DNA from: Bowdeniella nasicola
GTDB lineage: Bacteria; Actinomycetota; Actinomycetes; Actinomycetales; Actinomycetaceae
Direction: 5' to 3'
Length of the DNA: 64,000 bases
NCBI GenBank assembly: GCA_030537895.1
Contig: JAUNVA010000005.1
Coordinates: 86,781-150,780, forward strand
Part shown: in pieces, positions 1 through 9,389 of the stretch
Position numbering within the stretch: position 1 is the first letter of the stretch
How the letters are laid out: the number at the start of each line of letters is the position of its first letter
Notes under the pieces: model-generated
What the model saw: only the letters and a program-made list of their open reading frames with translations
The model's database searches: none
What the model was told of the DNA's origin: nothing
Made by a program: the position numbers and the translations under genes

Positions 1-2
1 AA

Positions 3-941
<939 letters not shown>

Positions 942-984
942 GGCGGGCGCCCGACCCGGTCCCGCCCGTGCTCGGAGTGAGGCC

Positions 985-2367
985 GTGAGCCACCTGATGA
1001 AGGTCGTGCTCACGGCCTCTTCTGCGCTGCTGATCCTCGCGCTCGGCTCGGCGAGCCCCACCTACCCGCCGGCGCAGCCCCTCTTCCAGGAGGGGGTCTG
1101 CGAACCGGCCGGCCGTAGCGCGGGCGCTGTGGCCGGCCCGATCGACGCCCCCCATGGCCTCGGCGTCGCCGTCCTCGAGATTGCGGCGGGCGAGGAGCCG
1201 AGCGGGTGCGCCCCGAGCTGGCGCCACCACGCGGGGCAGGTGTCGGCCGCCGCGCCGAGGCGGGCCCGCATGGCCGCGTTCGGCGCGGATGCGTTGCGTG
1301 ACCTCCTCACCCTCACGCCGCTCCTTCCGGGTGAGGACCCGCCCGCGCGCGTGGCTCTCGCCGGTTGGCAGCCCCGGTGGCGCTACGTGTGGCCCCGCGA
1401 CAGCGCGCACGTGGCCGCCGCGCTCGCGAGCAGCGGTGACATCGGACGCGCCACCGAGGTCTATCGCTTCCTTGCGAGCGTGCAGCGCCACGATGGCACC
1501 TTCGCAGCGCGCATCGATGTGAACCGAGAGCCACCAGATGACCGGGGCGACCAGGCAGAGGCCGTCGGCTGGTACGTCTGGGGATTCGCCCATCTGCTCG
1601 ACTCCGTCCCGGAGGGCGAGGCAACGGCGCAGGCCCTGTGGTCCGAGTTTGCCCCCTCGCTGCACCGCGCCGGCGCGGCCCTGCTCGCGATGACCGAATC
1701 GGGCCTGCCGCCGCCGTCCTCGGACTATTGGGAACGCGAGGAGGACGACCTCACGCTCGCAACGGCGGCCCTCACACTCTCCGGTCTCACGGCGCTCGCG
1801 GACCTCACCGAGAGCGGTCTGCCGCTCACGGCCGCCGACCGCGACCTGGCCGCCGCCGCACGCGAGCGGGCGAAAGCCCTGCGCTCTCACATCGAGTATT
1901 ATTTCGGCCCGGACTATGGGCGCTACGGGGCGAGGAGCGCGCCCGATGCGGCCCTCGCCTTCCTGTTGCCGCCCTATCAGAGTGAGGCGCTTACCGGTGC
2001 GGAGGACGCCTGGTGGGCCTCCCTATCGCGCCAGCAGATCGCGCACACGCGGGGCTATTCACCGGGCGCTACCTGGCGACGCGACGGCGTGGTGTGGACC
2101 CCCGAAACGACGGCGCACGCGCTCGTCGCCGCTCACCTCGCCATCCGGCACGCGGGTACGCCGGCCGGCCAGCGGGCGCGCGGTTTCGCCCTCGACACGC
2201 TCGCGTGGGTGGAGGCCCACACGACGGCGGTGGGCGCAATCCCCGAGAAGGTCGCCCCGGGAGGGACGCCCTCCGCAGTCGCCCCCCTCGCGTGGTCGGC
2301 CGCGAACGCGGTGCTGGCGCTGCACGCGCTGGATCTGCCGCCCCAGGCGCCTGGCACGGCCCCTTGA
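985..2367 (+). CDS. Secreted GH15-like glycosidase (glucoamylase family)
   Basis: Probable exo-acting alpha-glycosidase of the (alpha/alpha)6 barrel GH15 clan. The GTG start at 985 follows a GGAG about 7 nt upstream; an in-frame ATG at 997 is an alternative. The N-terminus is basic then hydrophobic (residues about 5-22), consistent with a signal peptide, so export is likely. The substrate-pocket motif WPRD is at residues about 136-139. Two candidate catalytic acids sit where GH15 enzymes have them: a Glu in SDYWERE (about 250) and a Glu in AIPEKV (about 421). There is no separate starch-binding domain and the protein (460 aa) is short for the family. Substrate (starch, glycogen, trehalose) cannot be told from sequence. 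Confidence 0.75.
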   Translation: MSHLMKVVLTASSALLILALGSASPTYPPAQPLFQEGVCEPAGRSAGAVAGPIDAPHGLGVAVLEIAAGEEPSGCAPSWRHHAGQVSAAAPRRARMAAFGADALRDLLTLTPLLPGEDPPARVALAGWQPRWRYVWPRDSAHVAAALASSGDIGRATEVYRFLASVQRHDGTFAARIDVNREPPDDRGDQAEAVGWYVWGFAHLLDSVPEGEATAQALWSEFAPSLHRAGAALLAMTESGLPPPSSDYWEREEDDLTLATAALTLSGLTALADLTESGLPLTAADRDLAAAARERAKALRSHIEYYFGPDYGRYGARSAPDAALAFLLPPYQSEALTGAEDAWWASLSRQQIAHTRGYSPGATWRRDGVVWTPETTAHALVAAHLAIRHAGTPAGQRARGFALDTLAWVEAHTTAVGAIPEKVAPGGTPSAVAPLAWSAANAVLALHALDLPPQAPGTAP

Positions 2368-2399
2368 TCGGGGTGCGGCCGCGGGGAGAAGATCACCCC

Positions 2400-3200
2400 A
2401 TGACGACACGTGCGTTCTATCGCGACCTGGGTGCTGGCCGGTTCGAATCCACCGAGTTGGCGAGTGGCGCTTGGGATCCCTCGGTCCAACACATGGCCGC
2501 GGCGTGCGGCCTCATGACCCGCGAACTCGAGCGGCACGCCGAGGAAGAGGGCGGGCCTGCCGGCAAGAGATTCGCGCGCCTGTCCTTTGACATCCTGGGG
2601 GCCATCCCGGCGGGCCGCTTCCAGGTCACGGTTGAGACGACCCGCCCGGGCCGCACCATCGAACTCATTGAGGCGAGCATGGTGCACGAGGGGCGGGCCG
2701 TGTTGCACGTCCGTGCCTGGCGACTCATGACCTCGGACACCACACCGCTCGCCGGCATCGAAGACGAGGCGATCCCGCAGCCCGCTGAATGTGAGGCCTA
2801 CCCCGAGATGGATCGCTGGCCCGGAGAGTATATGAGCGCCGCCAGCTACCGTCTCTCGGCGCGCTCGAGACCGGGCCGCGGCGTCGTGTGGATGACCACC
2901 GACGTCGACGTCGTTGCGGGCGAAGAGCCGAGCCCGCTCGCGAAGGCGCTCTCGATGGCGGACACCACGAACGGGGTGATGCCGCGCGGCAATAAGGACG
3001 AGTGGCTCTTTCCGAACGTCGATTTCACCGTGCACCTCTACCGCCTGCCGGAAGGGGAATGGATCGGCTTTGACGTGCGCCAGTCGATCGGCACTGACGG
3101 CATCGGCGTCACCTCGACGGTGCTGCACGACCGGCGCGGCCCTTACGGGCGGGCCGAACAGATTCTCACGGTGCGTGACCGCCGAGACAAGGAGGTCTGA
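2400..3200 (+). CDS. Acyl-CoA thioesterase-like (double hotdog) protein
   Basis: 266-residue protein resembling the TesB/thioesterase-like superfamily, made of two hotdog halves. Visible family features are LSFDILGAIPAG in the N-terminal half (the usual xxDFLRPVPxG position), ASMVHEGRAVLHVRAW, and a C-terminal half with NVDFTVHLYRLPEGEWIGFD then GVTSTVLHDRRGPYGRAEQ, typical of actinobacterial acyl-CoA thioesterase relatives. The ATG at 2400 is chosen because GGGGAGAA precedes it by about 8 nt; the frame is open further upstream but only inside the preceding gene. It starts 32 bp after the GH15 gene and may share its transcript. The physiological acyl-CoA is unknown. Confidence 0.7.
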   Translation: MTTRAFYRDLGAGRFESTELASGAWDPSVQHMAAACGLMTRELERHAEEEGGPAGKRFARLSFDILGAIPAGRFQVTVETTRPGRTIELIEASMVHEGRAVLHVRAWRLMTSDTTPLAGIEDEAIPQPAECEAYPEMDRWPGEYMSAASYRLSARSRPGRGVVWMTTDVDVVAGEEPSPLAKALSMADTTNGVMPRGNKDEWLFPNVDFTVHLYRLPEGEWIGFDVRQSIGTDGIGVTSTVLHDRRGPYGRAEQILTVRDRRDKEV

Positions 3201-3216
3201 GCCCAGGGTGGCGCCC

Positions 3217-3257
3217 AAGGTGGACGTTCACCTTCAGGGACCCTAGATCCAGGGTCC
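3217..3257 (+). terminator. Two adjacent hairpins between the thioesterase and phosphatase genes
   Basis: AAGGTG/CACCTT arms (3217-3222 and 3229-3234) are followed at once by GGACCCT/AGGGTCC arms (3238-3244 and 3251-3257) with a 6-nt loop. There is no T-run, so this may be a GC-type terminator or only a processing structure. Confidence 0.35.
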
Positions 3258-3347
3258 AGCGCTGACCCGCATGTCGAAAGGCGGGGGTTCACCTGCCTCC
3301 AGCGGCCCGCCCGCCCGCAGAGCGGATCCGTCTGAGAGACTGAGGCT

Positions 3348-3857
3348 ATGACGACTTCACCTTCTACGCCCCGTGTCCTTGTGGTGTGCACCGGCAACAT
3401 TTGCCGTTCGGCGATGGCCGACGTGGTACTCCACGCCCGGGCCGCCGAGCGCGGCCTCGACCTCGCCATTGACTCGGCGGGTGTGAGTAACGAGGAAGAG
3501 GGTAACCCGATCGACCCGCGCGCACGCCGCGTCCTCAGCGAAGCGGGCTACGCCGTACCCGAGCATCGCGCCCGCCAAGTCGAGGCCACGGAGCTCGCTG
3601 AGACCACGCTCGTACTCGCCATGACGACGCGCCACCTCACCGCGCTGCGCCACCTCGCCGCACGCGCCGGTGTGGGGGAAGACAACCTGCACATGTGGCG
3701 CGAATACGATCCCGACCTACCCGAAGGCACGCCGGTGGGAAGCGCCCTCGACGTCCCGGACCCGTGGTACGGCGGGCATACCGACTTCGTGGACACCTTG
3801 GAGGTAGTCGAGCGCTGCGCCGATCGGGTACTCGACGCGCTCACTTCGACGAACTGA
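3348..3857 (+). CDS. Low-molecular-weight protein-tyrosine phosphatase
   Basis: Cytosolic phosphatase of the LMW-PTP family, releasing phosphate from phosphotyrosine or phosphoarginine-type substrates. The P-loop CTGNICRS occupies residues 14-21, with nucleophile Cys14 and Arg20, and the general-acid loop DPWYGG begins at Asp138. Length (169 aa) is normal for the family. It starts 147 bp after the thioesterase gene and appears monocistronic, ending before convergent minus-strand genes. No tyrosine-kinase gene is visible in the window. Confidence 0.9.
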   Translation: MTTSPSTPRVLVVCTGNICRSAMADVVLHARAAERGLDLAIDSAGVSNEEEGNPIDPRARRVLSEAGYAVPEHRARQVEATELAETTLVLAMTTRHLTALRHLAARAGVGEDNLHMWREYDPDLPEGTPVGSALDVPDPWYGGHTDFVDTLEVVERCADRVLDALTSTN

Positions 3858-3864
3858 CGCGGTA

Positions 3865-3895
3865 GCGTCCGGCCCGGGCCCGATACCGGGGACGC
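3865..3895. terminator. Hairpin between convergent phosphatase and YbjN-like genes
   Basis: GCGTCC (3865-3870) pairs with GGACGC (3890-3895), with further GC pairing possible inside. It sits in the 65-bp gap between convergent genes, a natural place for a bidirectional terminator. No T-tract is present. Confidence 0.35.
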
Positions 3896-3922
3896 TGACC
3901 GGTGCGCACCGCCACCGGGTGC

Positions 3923-4504
3923 CTAGGGAATTGCCGAACCGGCCTCGAGAGCCTGCGTGAGCTCGTCAAAAAATGCGTCCGAGGACTGCATCGCCACGTT
4001 GATGGCCAGGCTCAACTGGGCGTCGGTCATTCCTGCCCAACAGGGGGTATTCATATCGGTTTGGACGAGGAATCCTTCCTCGACCGGAACTAGGTAGCAC
4101 GTGGGGAAGAATTTGGTCCGATGCCAGGTTTCGATGGATTGGCGGATCTGTTCAGCGACCTCGGCTGGCGCAGGTGTTCTCAACCACGAGTAGACGTAGA
4201 GGGTCGCGGACTCCCCCTCCCGCACCTGCACCCGCGTGATGACCCGGTTTTGGAGGATGACGATGTCTTCGTTGTGTTCCTCCCACGCCATGCCGAGGTA
4301 GCGCACGAACTCGCGCACTCGATCCCGGGTGAGGGGCGCGACGACATGTTTTCCAGTGATCATCTCCAACTGATCGGGCGGGGAGCCGGGGACTTCGGAG
4401 CCCGTGGGCGGTATCAGGGCCGGATCGAACGGGTCGAAGGGTTGGCTTTTGCGCTCCTCGGGCTCCTCGTCGCCACTGCGGCGGGATGTAAAGGGCCAGC
4501 TCAT
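3923..4504 (-). CDS. YbjN-like protein, type A copy 1
   Basis: 193-residue soluble protein of the YbjN / type III secretion chaperone-like fold. No enzymatic motif is visible. After a Pro-rich acidic N-terminus (about 50 residues) comes the domain: PLTRDRVREFVRYLGMAW, then a beta-rich stretch, TWHRTKFFPTCYLV, and the helix GMTDAQLSLAINVAMQ. The same landmarks recur in the gene at 5145-5633 (PLTRERLLTLL, TWHRTEPFGTVIIV, GISDEQLSFHFERM), so the two are paralogues. The ATG at 4504 overlaps the stop of the preceding gene by 4 bp (ATGA), implying translational coupling with the type B partner. Function is unknown; YbjN-like proteins have been linked to regulation and chaperone-like roles. Confidence 0.7.
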   Translation of the reverse strand: MSWPFTSRRSGDEEPEERKSQPFDPFDPALIPPTGSEVPGSPPDQLEMITGKHVVAPLTRDRVREFVRYLGMAWEEHNEDIVILQNRVITRVQVREGESATLYVYSWLRTPAPAEVAEQIRQSIETWHRTKFFPTCYLVPVEEGFLVQTDMNTPCWAGMTDAQLSLAINVAMQSSDAFFDELTQALEAGSAIP

Positions 4505-5034
4505 GTGGTGCCTCCCAGCGGCGGTGGGTCTGCGGGGTGCCGCCTGAACTCTGCGAAGAAGTCCAGGAGCGTCCCGATTGCACAGCGGACATGGACCGTC
4601 AGTTGCTCATCGGTCACGCCCGCCGAGAGATCGACGGAGTAGTCGGCGCACACCCGCACACCGCCCTCGTCGGTGATCGAATAAAACCCGCGCGGCCAGG
4701 AGTGCTCCAGATGCCAGTGTTCGATCCTGTCCCGAATGGCGTGCAACTCCGAGACGGGGGCCGTCCAGCTTGATTCCGACTGGAAACTGAGGATCTGCCC
4801 GTTTTCCCCAGCGCAGTGAATGGTGGTGAATGCCCCGTGCCAATAAAACCCCGGGGTGCTCGTGTGATCGACGAACCAGTAGATCGACATCGGCTGCAGT
4901 GCTTGGACGATGCGTTGCGCGCTGAGGGCGGGCGGCATCCCCGCTGGTCGATGCGGCTCGGGCTGAGGTGGACCCGGGCGGGGCGCACCGGAAGGCCACT
5001 CGGCGTTTCGCCCTGGCTCGGACGGCGGCGTCAT
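4501..5034 (-). CDS. YbjN-like protein, type B copy 1
   Basis: 177 residues: a Pro/Gly-rich tail of about 35 residues, then a YbjN-like domain with IYWFVDHTSTPGFYWHGAF, WHLEHSWPRGFYSI, and GVTDEQLTVHVRCAIG. It matches the gene at 5630-6103 (LYFFTDRNLELGMYWDGAI, WHRVQPWPRGHYSI, GLGDGQLLSALLSG) better than its own neighbour, so types A and B form an old pair. GAGGGAGG lies about 9 nt before the ATG, the best ribosome site in this group. It begins a fresh transcript: the 110-bp gap upstream holds a possible -10, TAGGCT. Confidence 0.65.
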   Translation of the reverse strand: MTPPSEPGRNAEWPSGAPRPGPPQPEPHRPAGMPPALSAQRIVQALQPMSIYWFVDHTSTPGFYWHGAFTTIHCAGENGQILSFQSESSWTAPVSELHAIRDRIEHWHLEHSWPRGFYSITDEGGVRVCADYSVDLSAGVTDEQLTVHVRCAIGTLLDFFAEFRRHPADPPPLGGTT

Positions 5035-5066
5035 CGCGATGTCCCTCCCTCACACGACGGGGTTCT

Positions 5067-5072
5067 AGCCTA
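5067..5072 (-). promoter_or_regulatory. Candidate -10 element for the B1-A1 YbjN-like pair
   Basis: On the minus strand the hexamer TAGGCT sits about 33 nt before the ATG of the type B gene, in the only sizeable gap (110 bp) of this minus-strand run. No convincing -35 element is seen. Confidence 0.3.
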
Positions 5073-5144
5073 TCAACCTGCTGAGGTGCCGCTCACACCC
5101 TGGAGTGGAAGCGATTCGACCCCGACCACACGCACGGTGGCGCC

Positions 5145-5633
5145 TCAGAGCGCGTCGAGCGAATCCATGAGGTCTTTGAGCCCGTCGACAGCCGCGTCGG
5201 CCACGGTGATCATGCGCTCGAAGTGGAACGACAGCTGCTCGTCACTGATGCCCGCCCGCCAGGACGAATCCAGTCGGACGCGAACCGAAAACGTGGCGGG
5301 TCCCGGCACGATGATGACCGTCCCGAAGGGTTCGGTGCGGTGCCAGGTCTCGGCGTAGTCGTAGGCTTCCGGCAGGCGTGCCGCGGGCCCGATGTCACGC
5401 TCGCCCGCCAGGAAGTGAAGGCTCGCGTGGCGCCCTTCGCGCACCGTCAGGATCATTTCGAGATCCTCTTCCTCGAAGATCAGGCTGAACCGGCCCGTGG
5501 GTTCCTCGACCCAGTCGAGCTCCCGCGCTCTCAACAGCGTGAGGAGCCGCTCGCGCGTCAGCGGGCGCACCAGGTGATCTGGGTCGTGGCCTCCACCGCT
5601 CGGGAGGTTCGTGTCTACCGGCGTATCGCTCAT
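5145..5633 (-). CDS. YbjN-like protein, type A copy 2
   Basis: 162-residue paralogue of the gene at 3923-4504, with the same order of landmarks (PLTRERLLTLL near residue 28, a central beta-rich region, TWHRTEPFGTVIIV, GISDEQLSFHFERM) but without the long N-terminal tail. The ATG at 5633 overlaps the stop of the upstream type B gene by 4 bp, reproducing exactly the coupling seen in the first pair. Role unknown; a YbjN/chaperone-like fold is the best guess. Confidence 0.65.
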   Translation of the reverse strand: MSDTPVDTNLPSGGGHDPDHLVRPLTRERLLTLLRARELDWVEEPTGRFSLIFEEEDLEMILTVREGRHASLHFLAGERDIGPAARLPEAYDYAETWHRTEPFGTVIIVPGPATFSVRVRLDSSWRAGISDEQLSFHFERMITVADAAVDGLKDLMDSLDAL

Positions 5634-6103
5634 TGTCCCGCCTCCCCGATCCGGCAGGCCGCCTCGAGGGCCGTGAAGAAGGCGCGCAGCGCCTCGACAC
5701 CCGAGAGGAGCGCGGACAACAGTTGGCCGTCGCCGAGGCCCATGGTGGCGTCGATGCTCACGTCCGCGTGCAGGCGTAGCGAACCGTCCTCGAGGATCGA
5801 GTAGTGGCCCCGCGGCCAGGGCTGGACGCGATGCCACTCGCGAATTGTCCCGCGCGCGACGTCGAGCGCGGTGAGCGGGTAGGTGCGCGTGGAGCGGGAG
5901 GCCAGGAATAGGACGCAGCTCTTGTGACCGAGCAGATGGATTGAGGTGATCGCCCCGTCCCAATACATGCCGAGCTCGAGGTTGCGGTCGGTGAAAAAGT
6001 AGAGGTCGGTCTCGTGCAGCACATCCACGACGCGCTCCAGCGTGACCGCCGTCGTGAGAGCCTCGTCATCGGGCCGCGAGTGGTCGGGTCGGAGCGGAGT
6101 CAC
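5630..6103 (-). CDS. YbjN-like protein, type B copy 2
   Basis: About 157 residues, paralogous to the gene at 4501-5034 (shared LYFFTD, YWDGAI, WHRVQPWPRGHYSI). I place the start at the GTG at 6103, 8 bp past the stop of the phosphoribosyltransferase gene; an earlier in-frame GTG at 6145 would give a 14-residue extension inside that gene and has no ribosome site. It is probably co-transcribed with the phosphoribosyltransferase gene upstream and the type A copy downstream. Function unknown. Confidence 0.6.
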   Translation of the reverse strand: MTPLRPDHSRPDDEALTTAVTLERVVDVLHETDLYFFTDRNLELGMYWDGAITSIHLLGHKSCVLFLASRSTRTYPLTALDVARGTIREWHRVQPWPRGHYSILEDGSLRLHADVSIDATMGLGDGQLLSALLSGVEALRAFFTALEAACRIGEAGQ

Positions 6104-6111
6104 CGGCGGAC

Positions 6112-6624
6112 CTAGGTGGCGCTCACGGGCGGACGGTCGGACCACGGGAACGCGATCCAGCGTTCCGTCTGCTTCCAGGCGTAATGGGGAATGACCACGG
6201 AGCGAGGCTTGTGATAGATCACCGCCGAGCGCGTTTCGACGCCCTCGAACTCCTCAAACATCTCGATCACCTTCGCCAGCGTACGGCCGGAGTCCGCGAC
6301 GTCGTCCACCACGAGGATGCGCTTATTCGGCAGCGTTGAGGTGTCCATCATCGGGTCGAGCAGGCGCGGTTCGGCGAGCGTTTGCGCCACATCCGTATAG
6401 AACTCGACGTTCATCGTGCCGAGCGCCTTCACGCCGAGCGCGTAGGACACGGCCCCTGCGGGAAGGAGGCCGCCCCGGGCGACGGCGACGACGACGTCGG
6501 GCCGCCAGCCGTCGTCGACAATCGCCTGGGCGAGATCTCGGGCACTGCGACCGAAGTCGTCCCAGGTGAGGATTTCCCGCTCGAGGTTCTCGTGGCCGGT
6601 AGCGCCGTCGTCGAAAGCTGTCAT
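6112..6624 (-). CDS. Purine-type phosphoribosyltransferase
   Basis: Type I phosphoribosyltransferase, probably transferring ribose-5-phosphate from PRPP to hypoxanthine, guanine or xanthine (purine salvage). The PRPP loop RILVVDDVADSGRTL is at about residues 102-117, preceded by VVVAVARGGLLPAG (the PPi loop), and the C-terminal WIAFPWS resembles the end of Gpt-type xanthine/guanine enzymes. 170 aa is normal length. The ATG at 6624 has TAAGAT exactly 6 nt upstream on its strand, a leaderless-promoter arrangement. It heads a run with the four YbjN-like genes. Base specificity cannot be assigned. Confidence 0.8.
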   Translation of the reverse strand: MTAFDDGATGHENLEREILTWDDFGRSARDLAQAIVDDGWRPDVVVAVARGGLLPAGAVSYALGVKALGTMNVEFYTDVAQTLAEPRLLDPMMDTSTLPNKRILVVDDVADSGRTLAKVIEMFEEFEGVETRSAVIYHKPRSVVIPHYAWKQTERWIAFPWSDRPPVSAT

Positions 6625-6630
6625 ACCCCG

Positions 6631-6636
6631 ATCTTA
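6631..6636 (-). promoter_or_regulatory. Leaderless-type -10 element of the phosphoribosyltransferase gene
   Basis: Minus-strand hexamer TAAGAT is separated by 6 nt from the ATG at 6624, with no ribosome-binding site between. That geometry places the transcript start at or next to the start codon. Confidence 0.5.
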
Positions 6637-6688
6637 CGGCCCCGGCCCCGGCTGTACCTGGGACTGGTGGCTGGCCCACAATGACAGG

Positions 6689-7774
6689 GTGACTCGATTT
6701 CTCACGCTGCTCCCCGGACTCGCGCTTGCGGCGCTCGCGACCGCTCTCGCGTTCGCCCTCAATGCCCTGGCCCCCCTCCTCTCCGTGCTCCTCGTCGCGA
6801 TCATCCTGGGTGTGATCGCGCGCAACACGGGACTGATCCGCGAGGCCGCGGAGCCGGGCCTCGCCCTCACCGGACGGACCATCTTGCGGGCCGGTGTCGT
6901 GCTGCTCGGGTTGCGACTGTCGATCCCCGAAGTTCTGGACCTGGGGTGGGGCGTGATCGTTGTCATTGTGCTCACCGTCGTGGTCACCTACCTGGTGACG
7001 ATGGCGTGCGCCAGGGCGCTGAAGCTCGGTCACTCCACCGCGGTCCTGACCGCGACGGGCACCGCGATCTGTGGGGCGGCAGCCGTCGCCGCCATGACCG
7101 CGGTCCTACCCGAGGACGAGGAGGATCCCACGCAGGACGCCGCGGCGACAGCCGTCGCCGCCGTCACGCTGTTCGGTACGATCGGGCTCCTCGCGATCCC
7201 GGCACTCGCCGGCGCCATCGGTCTCGGAGCGGAAGCGGCTGGGGTGTGGATTGGGGCAGCGATCCACGAGGTCGGACAGGTGGTGGCCGGCGCCGGCATC
7301 GGGGCGCAGCACTACGCCGACGCCGCCGGCACGCTCACCGATACGGCGCTCGTGACCAAACTTGGTCGGGTCGTCCTGCTCGCTCCGTTGGTCGCGATCA
7401 TCGGGGCGCTCGAAGCGAATCGTCGGCGTCGACGGCTGGAGGCACGGCTCGCCCGAGAGGAGGTCGACGCCGCCCTCGCCGGGCGCCCCGTCGATCACAC
7501 CCCCGTCGCCGCCACCGGCTCGATCGTGCCGGCGTTTGTGCTCGGTTTCCTCGCCATGGTGATCCTGCGCTCACTCCTCCCGGTGCCGACCGGCCTCCTG
7601 GAGGGGGCCGACCTCGTCGCGACCCTCCTACTGACCGCCGCCATGTTCGCGATGGGTGCGGGAGTGCGGGTGCGCAGGCTCGTGGACACGGGCGGGCGGG
7701 CCCTCGCGCTCGGAGCGATTGCTGCGGTGGCCTCTGCCGCGCTCTCGCTTGGCGCGATCCTCCTGCTGGTGTGA
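6689..7774 (+). CDS. YeiH family putative sulfate/sulfonate-type permease
   Basis: Integral membrane protein of about 361 residues with roughly ten hydrophobic segments, belonging to the UPF0324/YeiH family. The family signature GTGTAICGAAAVAA is present at about residues 118-131, and VWIGAAIHEVGQVVAGA follows in the middle of the protein. Family members have been proposed to export sulfate or sulfonates, but transport is not proven generally. The GTG at 6689 is chosen because the upstream frame is non-hydrophobic and CACAAT lies 6 nt before it. A charged loop (EANRRRRRLEARLAREE) splits the two halves. Confidence 0.8.
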   Translation: MTRFLTLLPGLALAALATALAFALNALAPLLSVLLVAIILGVIARNTGLIREAAEPGLALTGRTILRAGVVLLGLRLSIPEVLDLGWGVIVVIVLTVVVTYLVTMACARALKLGHSTAVLTATGTAICGAAAVAAMTAVLPEDEEDPTQDAAATAVAAVTLFGTIGLLAIPALAGAIGLGAEAAGVWIGAAIHEVGQVVAGAGIGAQHYADAAGTLTDTALVTKLGRVVLLAPLVAIIGALEANRRRRRLEARLAREEVDAALAGRPVDHTPVAATGSIVPAFVLGFLAMVILRSLLPVPTGLLEGADLVATLLLTAAMFAMGAGVRVRRLVDTGGRALALGAIAAVASAALSLGAILLLV

Positions 7775-7847
7775 CGTGAGGAAGACCCCGCGCAATCTCT
7801 TCCACGACCCGTTATGAAAGTCCTAGTCCCGCGCGCGACACCCGTCC

Positions 7848-7853
7848 TAGGCT
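7848..7853 (+). promoter_or_regulatory. Candidate -10 element for the pnt operon
   Basis: TAGGCT lies 7 nt before the GTG of pntAA. The 7 nt contain AGGAG, so either a leaderless start or a very short leader is possible. Confidence 0.4.
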
Positions 7854-7860
7854 AGGAGCC

Positions 7861-9084
7861 GTGATCACTGTTGCTTCACCTCGCGAACCAGCGCCGGAAA
7901 CGCGAGTCGCACTAGTTCCCGAGACCGTGAGGGCGCTCACGCGTGCTGGTCATCGGGTCCTAGTGGAGGAAGGAGCCGGTCTTGCTGCCGGCCATCCCGA
8001 CAACGAATACGTCGACGCGGGCGCCGACGTCGTTTCCGGCATCGACCTTTCAACCGTGGACATCCTCGCCCACGTCACGCCCCTGCCCCCACCGTCGATC
8101 GCGCGCCTGCGCCGCGGTGCTGTCACCATCGGCCTTATGGCCCCGTTCACCGACGAACGGATGGCCGCCCTCACCGACGCCGGTGTCACCGCCCTCGCCT
8201 TCGAGAAAGTGCCGCGCACCTCGCGCGCCCAGGCCGTAGACGTTCTCTCCTCGCAGGCGCTGTGCGCGGGCTATCGCTGCGTTCTCGAAGCGGCTATCCG
8301 CCTGCCGCGGTTCTTCCCGCTCGCGATGACGGCGGCCGGTACCGTGCCCCCCGCCAAGGTGGTGGTCCTCGGGATCGGCGTCGCTGGCCTGCAGGCCATC
8401 GCCACCGCCAAACGCCTCGGGGCGACCGTCGCCGCAAACGACATCCGGCCCTCCTCCGCGGAGGAGGCACGCTCCGTCGGGGCGACGTTCATCGACGTTG
8501 GCCTCGATACCTCCGAGGGGGCTGGCACCGGCGGGTATGCACGCAGTCTCGGCGAGGACAGCGCCGCCCGCCAACAGGCGGCGCTCGCCCCGCACATCGC
8601 GGAAGCCGACGTGCTCATCACGACGGCGGGTGTGCCGGGCAAATCCGCTCCCCGGCTCGCCACCACCGAGATGGTGGCGGCGATGAAACCGGGCTCCGTC
8701 GTCGTCGATATGCTCGCCGCCTCGGGCGGTAACGTCGAGGGTTCGCGCCCCGGTGAAGACGTGCGCGTCCCGTCCTCGCGGGGCGGGGGCGAGATCACGA
8801 TCGTGGGCCTCACCGTGCCACCGGCCGACCTGCCGACCGACGCGTCGCGCCTGTACGCGAAGAATGTCGCCACCATGATCGGTTTCCTCTCGACCGATGA
8901 CGGTCTGGCGGTCGACCTGGACGACGACATCCTCGCGGGTGCCGCCATTACCCACGACGGGCACAACCGCCTGACCGACCCCGCTGCGGCCCAGCCGCCG
9001 ACAGAGGCGGCCACGAGTGCCGAACAGACGAACCCCCCGGCCGAGGCCCCGGCCCCCGAGACCGACTCTGGAAACCCCGCATGA
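7861..9084 (+). CDS. pntAA: NAD(P) transhydrogenase alpha subunit, soluble domain I (PntAA)
   Basis: NAD(H)-binding component of the proton-translocating transhydrogenase, which drives hydride transfer from NADH to NADP+ with the proton gradient. The N-terminal alanine dehydrogenase/PNT domain (ETRVALVPETVRALTRAGH) is followed by the Rossmann domain with VVVLGIGVAGLQAIATAKRLGA at about residues 162-183. It is 407 aa, ends in a Pro/Ala/Glu-rich tail and lacks the membrane segments, which are encoded separately; this is the split three-gene form. Its stop overlaps the ATG of pntAB by 4 bp. Confidence 0.93.
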   Translation: MITVASPREPAPETRVALVPETVRALTRAGHRVLVEEGAGLAAGHPDNEYVDAGADVVSGIDLSTVDILAHVTPLPPPSIARLRRGAVTIGLMAPFTDERMAALTDAGVTALAFEKVPRTSRAQAVDVLSSQALCAGYRCVLEAAIRLPRFFPLAMTAAGTVPPAKVVVLGIGVAGLQAIATAKRLGATVAANDIRPSSAEEARSVGATFIDVGLDTSEGAGTGGYARSLGEDSAARQQAALAPHIAEADVLITTAGVPGKSAPRLATTEMVAAMKPGSVVVDMLAASGGNVEGSRPGEDVRVPSSRGGGEITIVGLTVPPADLPTDASRLYAKNVATMIGFLSTDDGLAVDLDDDILAGAAITHDGHNRLTDPAAAQPPTEAATSAEQTNPPAEAPAPETDSGNPA

Positions 9085-9389
9085 TCATCACGATTCTCAC
9101 GATTTTCGTCCTTGCCGCGTTCGTCGGTGTGGAGGTCGTCTCGAAGGTGTCCTCCACGCTGCACACGCCGCTCATGAGCGGCGCAAACGCGATCCACGGG
9201 ATCATCCTCGTGGGCGCGATCATGGTGACCGCGAACGCCACGAACTGGGTGCTCGCCACCCTCGGGTTCATCGCCGTCCTTCTTGCGACCGTGAACCTGG
9301 TCGGCGGCTTCGTCATCACGGACCGGATGCTCGAGATGTTCTCCGCCAAGAAGGCACCGAAGCCCGCAGCTGAGGAGGCGGCCCGATGA
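9081..9389 (+). CDS. pntAB: NAD(P) transhydrogenase alpha subunit, membrane part (PntAB)
   Basis: 102-residue membrane subunit with three hydrophobic segments (starting about residues 1, 39 and 58) that forms part of the proton channel (domain II). Typical family text includes HTPLMSGANAIHGIILVGA. It overlaps pntAA upstream and pntB downstream by 4 bp each, so the three are translated as a coupled operon. Confidence 0.93.
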   Translation: MIITILTIFVLAAFVGVEVVSKVSSTLHTPLMSGANAIHGIILVGAIMVTANATNWVLATLGFIAVLLATVNLVGGFVITDRMLEMFSAKKAPKPAAEEAAR

